DNA from: Shewanella frigidimarina | GTDB lineage: Bacteria > Pseudomonadota > Gammaproteobacteria > Enterobacterales > Shewanellaceae | NCBI RefSeq assembly: GCF_003797125.1 | Contig: NZ_RKKE01000011.1 | Span: 1 to 64,000, forward strand | Reading direction: 5' to 3' | Length of the DNA: 64,000 nucleotides | Part shown: piece by piece, positions 1 to 6,719 of the stretch | Layout of the letters: every line of letters begins with the position of its first letter | Position numbering within the stretch: position 1 is the first letter of the stretch | Position numbers and translations under genes: made by a program | The notes under the pieces: generated by a model | What the model was told of the DNA's origin: nothing | What the model saw: the letters and a program-made list of their open reading frames with translations, nothing else | Databases searched by the model: none

Positions 1-690
1 GCTAATGCTTGTGTGGCTTGCTGGGCTTCGGTGAGGGTGGAATAGAAGTTTTTTATCTCATTACCTAGAAAAGTTGGCCAGTTTTGCCATTCGTCAGCAT
101 AGACTTCATCCGGGTTACTCGGTAAGCGTGGGTCTTCACGGTAGCGCTGTTTATATTGGATCCTTGTTGATATGGCTAATGCTTGTGTGGCTTGCTGGGC
201 TTCGGTGAGGGTGGAATAAAACTTATTACTTGTGTTCAGAAATGTTGGCCAGTTTTGCCATTCGTCAGCATAGACCTCACTCGGGTTACTCGGTAAGCGT
301 GGGTCTTCACGGTAGCGCTGTTGGTATTGGCTACTTGATGATATGGCTAATGCTTGTGTGGCTTGCTGGGCTTCGGTGAGGGTGGAATAAAACTTATTAC
401 TTGTGTTCAGAAATGTTGGCCAGTTTTGCCATTCGTTAGCATAGACGTCATTCGGGAGACTCGGTAAGCGTGAGTCCTCACGGTAGCGCTGTTGGTATTG
501 GCTCATTGTTGATATGGCTAATGCTTGTGTGGCTTGCTGGGCCTCGGTGAGGGTGGAATAAAACTTATTACTTGTGTTCAGAAATGTTGGCCAGTTTTGC
601 CATTCGTCAGCATAGACTTCATTCGGGTGACTCGGTAAGCGTGGGTCTTCACGGTAGCGCTGTTGGTATTGACTCCTTGTTGGTATGGCT
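1..690 (-). repeat. 171-bp direct tandem repeats inside gmtZ-like gene
   Basis: Copies begin at 1, 175, 346, 517 and 688 on the plus strand, each opening with GCTAATGCTTGTGTGGCTTG. Spacing is 174, 171, 171 and 171 bp, always a multiple of three, so the reading frame is kept. Most differences are confined to the stretch between the tyrosine pair and the alanine-rich helix. The high nucleotide identity points to recent duplication or ongoing homogenisation. Confidence 0.95.
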
Positions 691-746
691 AATGCTTGTG
701 TGGCTTGCTGGGCTTCGGTGAGGATAGGGTAAAATTTTTTCTTCAT
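1..746 (-). CDS. gmtZ: GmtZ-like protein of integrase-type repeats, partial (3' end beyond window)
   Basis: Reading the minus strand from an ATG at 746 gives an open frame that reaches the left edge. It is made of near-identical 57-residue units (171 bp; the unit nearest the edge is 174 bp). Each carries the pattern FY-TLTEAQQATQALAI, then RYREDPRLPS, then VYADEWQNWPTFL, which matches the integrase repeat unit of gamma-mobile-trio GmtZ proteins as I know them. Four full units and the start of a fifth are visible. The start codon overlaps the stop of the recombinase gene upstream (ATGA), so the two are translationally coupled. Its role in the mobile element is unknown to me beyond family association. 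Expected partners (gmtX, cargo) would lie to the left, outside the window. Confidence 0.75.
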   Translation of the reverse strand, partial: MKKKFYPILTEAQQATQALAIPTRSQYQQRYREDPRLPSHPNEVYADEWQNWPTFLNTSNKFYSTLTEAQQATQALAISTMSQYQQRYREDSRLPSLPNDVYANEWQNWPTFLNTSNKFYSTLTEAQQATQALAISSSSQYQQRYREDPRLPSNPSEVYADEWQNWPTFLNTSNKFYSTLTEAQQATQALAISTRIQYKQRYREDPRLPSNPDEVYADEWQNWPTFLGNEIKNFYSTLTEAQQATQAL

Positions 747-2047
747 AATCCTAGCTCTCTTGCTTTTTCTCTGATGTCTTTATTTTCAGGCCTCAAATAA
801 ACTAAACAACTGAAAGGGCTTTTATGGTGCATGGCTTTTTGTATCTCTAATTGATTGAAACCTGCTTGGTTTAATCTATAGCCATAAGAATGCCTGTGGG
901 AATGTGGGCTAGTGCCGAGGTGTTTACCTGTATCAAGCCCGATTCGTGCTACTGCTCGGATGTGCTTTTGAATAAAGTTCTTTTTTGATTCAGGTTTGCC
1001 TACCGAGTTGCTAAAAAGATATGGATGATCCCCATCAACTCTTACAGCTAGGTATTGCTGCAATAACCAAGTGAACTCAGCTGCTTTATCGGATGGAAAT
1101 AACATCACATCAAATGAGAGATTTTGATTAGTGAGTAAGGGCTGTTTCCACCCAGAATAAAGCCTGTGAGATCGCTTGTACTCATTGCGTGGTTTTTGAC
1201 GAAAGCGACTGTTTAAATACTCCCTGCGAGTTGAGAACCCTTGCTCAGGACTCGCTCCGTCACTAGGGTGAAAAATAGAAACCATCGCGACCCCTCTTTT
1301 GGTGTCGATGGCAATGTCACTTGTATAAATATGAAAACATTCAGATAACCTTAATCCGCCATAGTGCATAAGCATTACAATTAGCAGACTTCCGAAATCC
1401 ATTTCACCGGTTCGATTGTTGGGAAAACCATACTGTAAGAATCGTTCGAAATGTTCTTTGGGGAAGCGGTGAACTGATTCAATCGAAATAAGATGATTCA
1501 TGGGGCCTTGAATGTTACGCACCATTGAGAACTGATGTTTTGATGGGCGACTAAGATGGTTTAAGAAGCAATTTGACTGACGTTTATAGTAAGCGCACCA
1601 GCGCATTCTCTCTTCTGCCTTAGTCGCTTTTCTTAATGGATTTAGCTTAGGAAGTTCATGACCATAAAGTTGGTCTAGATAGTCACAATAGAAATTGATG
1701 TGACCAAGTAGGACATTGACATCTTCCACCTTTCGCGGGGACCAATACAAATTTGAGGGGTCATTGTGTGAATCATCTATTGAGCCAAAACAGAGAACAT
1801 CAACAAACGAACGCAACAGTTCAGTTGCTGATGTGAATGTGCTGATATGAGCATTCATAAACTTAAGCAGTTGCTCAACTGCGAACACATTTCGCTCATG
1901 CCAAGATTGAGACTTTTGGCGTTTAGTGTAGAGAAACCTTAAATGTGAGACCAAGACTCCTTTTTCTGTAAAAAGAGCAGGCAAATTGGCTGTAGGTGCA
2001 GCTTGATTGGCTTTATAGGTTACATATCGTTTTAGAACATAGGGCAT
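743..2047 (-). CDS. gmtY: GmtY-like tyrosine recombinase of a gamma-mobile-trio island
   Basis: A 434-residue tyrosine recombinase. The catalytic set is visible: Arg233 in GGLRLSE, His382 and Arg385 in PHSHRHSYGY, His408 in MHHKSP and the nucleophile Tyr417 in LVYLRP. The N-terminal half (about 1-200) has no conventional phage SAM-like signature I recognise but matches my memory of GmtY proteins, including the MPYV start and the SQSWHERNVFA stretch. A GGAAG ribosome-binding site precedes the ATG. The gene is followed with a 4-nt overlap by a gene of integrase-type repeats, the GmtY-GmtZ order of GMT islands. It starts only about 140 bp from a truncated greB, consistent with lying at the island end. 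A generic integrase is the alternative; the gene pair makes GMT more likely. Confidence 0.78.
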   Translation of the reverse strand: MPYVLKRYVTYKANQAAPTANLPALFTEKGVLVSHLRFLYTKRQKSQSWHERNVFAVEQLLKFMNAHISTFTSATELLRSFVDVLCFGSIDDSHNDPSNLYWSPRKVEDVNVLLGHINFYCDYLDQLYGHELPKLNPLRKATKAEERMRWCAYYKRQSNCFLNHLSRPSKHQFSMVRNIQGPMNHLISIESVHRFPKEHFERFLQYGFPNNRTGEMDFGSLLIVMLMHYGGLRLSECFHIYTSDIAIDTKRGVAMVSIFHPSDGASPEQGFSTRREYLNSRFRQKPRNEYKRSHRLYSGWKQPLLTNQNLSFDVMLFPSDKAAEFTWLLQQYLAVRVDGDHPYLFSNSVGKPESKKNFIQKHIRAVARIGLDTGKHLGTSPHSHRHSYGYRLNQAGFNQLEIQKAMHHKSPFSCLVYLRPENKDIREKARELGL

Positions 2048-2084
2048 AACTTACTTCCTAGAGTCTAATACTATAAGTTATATA

Positions 2085-2099
2085 GTTAGTGTAACTAAC
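2085..2099. promoter_or_regulatory. Inverted repeat upstream of gmtY, possible operator or recombinase site
   Basis: GTTAG and CTAAC arms with a 5-nt spacer (TGTAA) sit 38 bp upstream of the gmtY start, inside the AT-rich strip between the gene and the island end. Position suits autoregulation or recombinase binding. No protein assignment can be made from sequence alone. Confidence 0.3.
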
Positions 2100-2186
2100 A
2101 TATACTCATTAGAGTAAAAAAAATTGATCTAGGACATAAACTAACTTACTTTCAAGTATTTAGTATGCTTACTGGTGTGGTACTAA

Positions 2187-2531
2187 TATACTTTTAATAA
2201 ACGTTTATTAAGGCAAATTGATCGCCGAGTTCGCTATTTACGCAAGTTATTGCCAGAACTCAAAATCGTTTATTACGCACCGGAGCAAGAAGGCAAAGTG
2301 TTTTTTGGCGCAACGGTTGAAATTGAAAACGACGCCGGTGACATTAAAACCTTTAAAATTGTCGGCCCAGAAGAAATTTACGACGAACGTAAAGACTACA
2401 TCTCCATCGACTCGCCCATGGCCCGCGCGTTACTCAAAAAACAAGTCGACGATGAAGCGGTAGTGAGCACACCTCAAGGCGATAAAACCTGGTACATCAA
2501 TAAGATTAGTTACAAACTAGAACAGAAATAA
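2187..2531 (+). pseudogene. greB: greB, truncated 5' by the island end (C-terminal part only)
   Basis: GreB rescues backtracked RNA polymerase by stimulating transcript cleavage. The frame from 2187 to the TAA at 2529 encodes the end of the N-terminal coiled coil (YTFNKRLLRQIDRRVRYL) and the whole FKBP-like C-terminal domain (EGKVFFGATVEIEN, then DYISIDSPMARALLKK, then WYINKISYKL). About the first 50-55 residues expected for GreB, with the acidic tip that enters the polymerase secondary channel, are missing. Homology stops next to an in-frame TAA at 2184, where island DNA begins. A TTG at 2250 could start a short product, but it would lack the catalytic arm. The missing half is expected beyond the other island end. 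Confidence 0.85.
2194..2211. repeat. Perfect 18-bp palindrome at the greB/island junction
   Basis: TTAATAAACGTTTATTAA is self-complementary over all 18 bases and begins within about 10 bp of the point where GreB homology ends. It falls on greB codons for N-K-R-L-L. Paired half-sites around a short core are what a tyrosine recombinase target should look like, so this is a candidate attachment site. That role is inference from position. Confidence 0.45.
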
Positions 2532-2535
2532 CTTA

Positions 2536-2694
2536 TCCAAGGAAAACGGAATCAAAGGCGTTAGTTGCTATGGTTTTGTTCCGTCAAAAAGAAGTATTGA
2601 ACAGTTAAACTTTGCTGCTAGCACTGGGCGTGGTGACTCCAACACCACAAAGATATTGTTCCCTGATAGATTCAGCTTTGAAGAGCCATATTGA
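2536..2694 (+). pseudogene. Remnant of an unrecognised gene (C-terminal piece)
   Basis: An open frame just after greB reads GIKGVSCYGFVPSKRS, then NFAASTGRGDSNTTKILFPD and ends EEPY at a TGA at 2692. It has no start codon or ribosome-binding site between greB and its first residues, so it looks like the 3' remnant of a deleted gene. I do not recognise the family. Its amino-acid composition is protein-like, which is why it is listed. Confidence 0.35.
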
Positions 2695-2723
2695 CTCATG
2701 AACCATCAATATTAGGAGCCATT

Positions 2724-3356
2724 TTGACTATAGCAAAATTGATTATGTGCGAGGTTGATGACGGTAAACAAGAGGCTTTTTCACAAAGTCAGAGTGCCTG
2801 GAGTCAACTGTCGACGTGTAACGGTTTTGTTGGACAAGCAGGTGGATGGGAAGCATCGTCAAGCACAGCCATTATTTTAGGTTTTTGGGAATCTCAGTTT
2901 CACGTGAGTGAATTCATGAGAACTATCCACGATGATATTTATTTAAGTAATAAACAACAATCCACTTATCGTCATTGTTCAGTTAATTACTTCGAACTAG
3001 TTTCAACCATATCTGACTTACAGATTAATTTTTCAGGTGCTGGAGTATTAAGAATCGCTTACTGCTCAAGAGTACTGGACATTGATAGGTTTAATCGAGA
3101 TCAACAACTTATCTGGAACCCTCAACTGTCAACGCAACTCGGATGTTTAGGCGGTCACGTTTGGCGCCATGTTAAACACCATGACTGTTACTTAGTGGTA
3201 ACGCATTGGGAATCACCAGAAGCTCATGAAATATACGCAAACAATGTATTGCCAAAATTACGAGAGATAGCCCGCCCATCGGAGTACATCGAACAACTAT
3301 TAGGTAAGGTTGTTGTTCTCGATACAAAGTGGAACGTCACACCCAATAACGGTTGA
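2724..3356 (+). CDS. DUF4937 / YdbC-type protein (dimeric alpha-beta barrel fold expected)
   Basis: A 210-residue protein. Residues 1-95 fit the DUF4937 pattern: a short first strand (IAKLIMCEV), FSQSQSAWSQL, GFVGQAGGW, ILGFWES, then HDDIY with NKQQSTY. The second half (about 105-205) repeats the layout with GCLGGHVWRH and VVTHWESPEAHE, so it looks like two ABM-like halves. The TTG at 2724 is chosen because AGGAG stands 6 nt upstream; an ATG lies 21 bp further in. No substrate or partner can be named. It lies between the greB remnant and the repeat-bounded toxin pair, in DNA that looks rearranged. Confidence 0.6.
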   Translation: MTIAKLIMCEVDDGKQEAFSQSQSAWSQLSTCNGFVGQAGGWEASSSTAIILGFWESQFHVSEFMRTIHDDIYLSNKQQSTYRHCSVNYFELVSTISDLQINFSGAGVLRIAYCSRVLDIDRFNRDQQLIWNPQLSTQLGCLGGHVWRHVKHHDCYLVVTHWESPEAHEIYANNVLPKLREIARPSEYIEQLLGKVVVLDTKWNVTPNNG

Positions 3357-3537
3357 TCACCTCAGGTGACATTCCACCTAACCAGTTTAAACCAGCATGA
3401 TCATATTGTAGTTTCTTCCTTAAAAAACATTATCAATTCTTGCAGTTTTGCTAACGCGCTAGTGGACATAAACGTTTTAGAAAAACCATTGTTTCAATTG
3501 ACTTTTTATAAAAAATTATCCTGACCCACTAAATTTA

Positions 3538-3892
3538 CTTGTGAGCCGTAATCCAGCTCTGCTCTTTGGTTTTTTGGCTATGGCCACTAACGTCGTGGCG
3601 CTTCACCCACACCAGACCAAGAGGAAACCAGCGGCTGTTCCCTCTTAGAACTCCCAGCCGCCCCGCAACATTTTCGCGATTTACAAAGCAACAGCTGCGA
3701 AAAGGTCGCCATGTTGATTGATCCAACTTTTAATTTCGCTTGTAGTCTGCTTCGGCCTTATTCGAAAATGCTAACGCTTCCGATGGTACATCCTGTACCG
3801 CGAAAGCTAGCCTGACGTCCTGTCAGGCTCACGCATTCTTTTATAAAGAGTCTTCAACGGCCACAAGTTCAGAGTTGAATTTATCCATTTTC
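3538..3892 (+). repeat. Left copy of a long inverted repeat flanking the toxin/immunity pair
   Basis: The stretch pairs with the reverse complement of 5022-5348. Shared blocks in order include TGAGCCG with ATCCAG, TGGCCACTAACGTCGTGGCG, CACCAGACCAAGAGGAAACC, TTCGGCCTTATTCGAAAATG, CTAACGCTT, and TTCAACGGCC followed by AGTTCAGAGTTGAATTT. Between the blocks are small indels and a variable hairpin near 3811-3829 (AGCCTGAC and GTCAGGCT). Short open frames across it are not coding. This accounts for much of the 731-bp gap after the DUF4937 gene. Confidence 0.85.
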
Positions 3893-3993
3893 AAGCAAGG
3901 TATTTGACGCATTTATGGACAAAAGTGCGTTAGATTCCTAACTCTAGTTCGTGAGTTTCGGATTAAAATTTCTATGGGTAACGTCCAAAGCAC

Positions 3994-4067
3994 GCGCCAA
4001 ATACCGGAGCTTTGTTTTTGTGAGAGCATTTTTCGGCACGAAAACGAAGTGAAGAGTATTTGGTCGC
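3994..4067. other. Long imperfect stem-loop downstream of the immunity gene
   Basis: Arms at 3994-4022 and 4037-4067 pair imperfectly over about 29 bp; the outer part (GCGCCAAATAC against GTATTTGGTCGC) is the strongest. It lies just past the 3' end of the minus-strand toxin/immunity pair. It may be a structured 3' end or part of the cassette boundary. There is no clear T-tract, so it is not called a terminator. Confidence 0.45.
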
Positions 4068-4087
4068 AGTGACTTTGTTTGTTAACT

Positions 4088-4321
4088 TTATAGTAGCTCT
4101 CGAGAAAAATTTATTACATTTTCACCAAACTGAGTAATTGCTTGCTTCTTGAGAGGGTTTAGCAGCAGCCGAACCTCAATGAGGTCATTTCCAACATCAG
4201 CAACCTCATCTTCATCTGCAGAGGTTTCGCAGATGGCAGTCATCTTGGCTTCCATTTCTGTCAGAGCCTCAAGAATAATTTTGGCTTCAGAAGCGGTTAA
4301 ATCGAGTTGAATACTACTCAT
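4088..4321 (-). CDS. Tsi2-like immunity/antitoxin protein
   Basis: A 77-residue acidic, helical protein without a signal peptide, the same length as P. aeruginosa Tsi2. It opens with a short SSIQLDLTASEAKIILEALT helix and has an acidic centre (TSADEDEVADVGNDLIE), suited to neutralising a basic toxin by binding. Its ATG overlaps the toxin stop by 4 nt (ATGA), so it is made from the same transcript, downstream of the toxin. The assignment rests mainly on its partner and size; sequence resemblance to Tsi2 itself is weak. Confidence 0.55.
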   Translation of the reverse strand: MSSIQLDLTASEAKIILEALTEMEAKMTAICETSADEDEVADVGNDLIEVRLLLNPLKKQAITQFGENVINFSRELL

Positions 4322-4695
4322 GCAAATTTGCCTTCTTTTTTGAACACCCGAGTGGCAATCAATGCCATTTCTTCAAGTAATCCTTTGTATTTATCAACAG
4401 GCATATTACACGCCGGTGAAATACAATAGTGATGGGGTTTATCCTGAACCATCTTTAAACCAACCGGAGGCCTAGTGTTAGGAGCGAATCGCCACACCCA
4501 GCCTGTCATTGGCGATTCGTTGATCCCAACCTTATCAAAGACGCTAATGCCTTTACCGTTTGCGATAATAACCTTAATACCGTTAATTTCGATTATATCT
4601 ACGTCTCTAGCGCGTACATTGGCAAGCTTTGGACTTGTGGAATTACCTAGTCGGAAGAGCTCTTCAGGGAGGATGTAAAATTCCATTGGAAACAT
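4318..4695 (-). CDS. Tse2-like toxin (ADP-ribosyltransferase-fold family)
   Basis: A 125-residue protein with the Tse2 core in order: a VRARDVDI segment, GISVFDKVG (compare GTSVFDRAG in Tse2), then PPVGLKMVQDKPHHYCISPA and a C-terminal helix KYKGLLEEMA. P. aeruginosa Tse2 is a cytoplasm-acting toxin delivered by the type VI secretion system and neutralised by Tsi2. This copy lacks about 30 N-terminal residues relative to it. No secretion gene is in the window, so the pair may act as a stand-alone addiction module. AGGA lies 8 nt before the ATG. The gene is bounded by long inverted repeats, suggesting cassette-like movement. Confidence 0.72.
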   Translation of the reverse strand: MFPMEFYILPEELFRLGNSTSPKLANVRARDVDIIEINGIKVIIANGKGISVFDKVGINESPMTGWVWRFAPNTRPPVGLKMVQDKPHHYCISPACNMPVDKYKGLLEEMALIATRVFKKEGKFA

Positions 4696-5021
4696 GATGA
4701 TGTCCTTTTCATGATTAAGAGTTAACGTTTTAGTATTTATGAGTTGCGCTGTTTGCGACGCATAAATCGCTTGTTGGACTTGGCCGAAGCCACATCCAAG
4801 TTAACGGGTAACTTTTTTCTTAACGTAAGATGCTATAGGAATTCGCTTTTTAACGGTAGTGGTATTTTGTACAATTTTTTGGCTAATTGCCTGTTCTGAT
4901 TACACCTTTTAAGGTGGGTTTTGTTAGCTTTCATCTTTTTCGATTGTACTTTTACCTGATGTACCTTGCTAACTCACTTTACTGCACAAGCGAGTTAGTT
5001 TTCTTGATTTTAAAATGTTCA

Positions 5022-5348
5022 AATTCAACTCTGAACTTGAGGCCGTTGAAGAAAATGACGTGAGCCCAGACATGGATGTCTGGCTAGCTTTGGAGGGGAA
5101 GGGACGCCCCATCTGAAGCGTTAGCATTTTCGAATAAGGCCGAAGAACACTCAGACGAAGTTAAAAGCTGGATCAGACCACGTCGCAAAATTATCGCTTT
5201 TCAGATAACTTTGATGTGGCGGCTGGGAGATCCAAGAGGGAACAGCCGTTGGTTTCCTCTTGGTCTGGTGTGGGTGAAGCGCCACGACGTTAGTGGCCGC
5301 AGGCCATAAGCAAAAACAAAACAAACACCTGGATCCCGGCTCATAAGC
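5022..5348 (-). repeat. Right copy of the long inverted repeat flanking the toxin/immunity pair
   Basis: This is the reverse-complement partner of 3538-3892. It runs from AAATTCAACTCTGAACTTGA inwards to GGCTCATAAGC at its outer end. Near the inner end a hairpin (CCCAGACAT and ATGTCTGG) replaces the different hairpin of the left copy, a compensatory pattern that suggests selection for structure. No gene is seen between 4696 and 5464. The strip 4740-4815 before it holds two further imperfect hairpins upstream of the toxin gene. Confidence 0.85.
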
Positions 5349-5415
5349 ATTACCGGGAAGACGAATAATGAAGTTGAAGTGAACCAGAGTAACATTTATC
5401 CAACTCTGGAGTCAG

Positions 5416-5450
5416 CGAAGCGCCACGACATTAGTGGCAGTAGGCCATAA
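5416..5450 (+). repeat. Third, short copy of the inverted-repeat outer segment
   Basis: CGAAGCGCCACGACATTAGT followed by GGC and GGCCATAA repeats the segment at 5276-5308 in the same orientation and the segment at 3574-3606 in the opposite orientation. It is a partial copy of the flanking repeat next to the yjdF-type gene. Confidence 0.7.
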
Positions 5451-5464
5451 CAAGTCTGCTTTGC

Positions 5465-6154
5465 TTAACATCCTTTATTGTTTACCGTTACGCTCAATGC
5501 CCATTGCTCTCGAAAGTTTTTCTGAATACGTGAATGGATAAAAAGGGTTATCGCCATCGCTATAAAACCGCCAAGACTTGCCAGGGCCATATCTTTATGT
5601 GCATCCCAAACATCTCCCTGTGTGCCTAAATACGCCATTCCTAGCTCGCCACCAAATGTCTCGGCGGCGCCCCACTCAATCAATTCATATAGCATCGATG
5701 TTGCCATAATAAGATTTAAAGGCGTTAAATAGCTCCAAAAGCCTTTCAAACCAGCAATTCGACAATACAAATCCCTAACCGGGTATGCCAATAAAAGACC
5801 GTATGCCAAATGAATCAATCTATCAAAATTATTCCTGGTCCAGCCCATATATTCATTAAGGCTAAAGTTAAAATACGACGTTAAAAATGCATCATAGGGA
5901 ACATTGGAATAAGTATAATATGAACCTATTTCATGCAAGCTCATAAAGGCAAATATCAAACTATAAGAGAGTCGCGATAATGGGCATTTCTTATACGTAA
6001 AAAAAATGAAGATGGCAGATAAGACAACTAATACATTCTCAAGCGCCCAATCGGCTCGGTCATGAGGCGATATAGAAATAACTAGGAATTCAATGCCAAA
6101 GATAACTGAAAGGATTAGAAAGTATCGTTTATGTTCCATAATATTTTTAGCCAT
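5465..6154 (-). CDS. yjdF: DUF2238 / YjdF-type inner-membrane protein
   Basis: A 229-residue protein with about six hydrophobic segments. The family motifs are present: HEIGSYYTYSNVP, NNFDRLIHLAYGLLLAYPVR, ELIEWGAAETFGGE and AYLGTQGDVWDAHKDMALAS. The conserved His, Asp and Glu residues lie near the membrane faces, but the function of the family is not known to me. No clear Shine-Dalgarno sequence precedes the ATG; a second in-frame ATG lies 15 bp inside. It is alone on its strand, between the repeat-rich accessory region and acnA. Confidence 0.8.
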   Translation of the reverse strand: MAKNIMEHKRYFLILSVIFGIEFLVISISPHDRADWALENVLVVLSAIFIFFTYKKCPLSRLSYSLIFAFMSLHEIGSYYTYSNVPYDAFLTSYFNFSLNEYMGWTRNNFDRLIHLAYGLLLAYPVRDLYCRIAGLKGFWSYLTPLNLIMATSMLYELIEWGAAETFGGELGMAYLGTQGDVWDAHKDMALASLGGFIAMAITLFIHSRIQKNFREQWALSVTVNNKGC

Positions 6155-6719
6155 TCTGAATTAACGGTAATCTTACTAGGGAGTCAAAAGTCTGCTGTAG
6201 ATCCCTCACCCATACCCTTTGGGACTCAACGCCGTGCAATCTCTCACTAACGCGAGGGCTACTGAAAAATAATAAACTCATTCTTTTAAATGCTGCATAT
6301 AAAATAACGGATTTTGCTTATATTGATGGATTGATCAACCCATAAATAGGCTAATAATGAAGATAATACGTTTTATCTTCAACAATAACCCCATGAACAA
6401 CATACCACCTATTTATCTAACTAGCCCTGCTATATATATCATGTTTCGATTAACGCAAAAAACACTAACGCATTTTGTGCTTCCAAGAGCGATTTACGCT
6501 TAAACAGGACTGAAAGTATTATGTTTTCCAGCATATTGGTTGATTCGGGATGCAAATAGATACAATGATCAAACAGTAAAAAAATAGACCCAGGTTGTTA
6601 AACATGGGTCTATTTACAGGGTATTTACACGTTATCTAAAGCAGTTAATTACTTCGCTAGCGCCTCGCTGACTCAGCTAAACGATCTATCTAAATTATCT
6701 ACCTAATTACCTAGCTAAA
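6155..6719. other. Gene-free stretch between yjdF-type gene and acnA
   Basis: The 565 bp are AT-rich and hold no credible open frame. The only features seen are the acnA terminator hairpin (6577-6615) and a short direct repeat of TTACCTAGCTAAA at about 6709-6735 that overlaps the acnA stop region. Confidence 0.6.
6577..6615 (-). terminator. Rho-independent terminator of acnA
   Basis: An 11-bp perfect stem, AAATAGACCCA against TGGGTCTATTT, with a 12-nt loop. On the minus strand it is followed by a run of T, about 105 bp past the acnA stop. Confidence 0.8.

Noticed and set aside
2218..2463. 81-codon plus-strand open frame overlapping greB.
   Set aside because: It is out of frame with clear GreB homology and has a low-complexity Lys/Thr/Ser composition typical of a shadow frame.
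3535..3726. Short minus-strand open frame of about 63 codons, and a similar frame at 5201-5395.
   Set aside because: Both lie in the inverted repeats and only reflect the repeat sequence read in matching frames; no ribosome-binding site or family signature.
4740..4820. Possible integron attC site upstream of the toxin gene (GTTAAC boxes and hairpins).
   Set aside because: The outer boxes do not flank a single overall dyad, and the inner hairpins are independent. No integrase or neighbouring cassette array is present.
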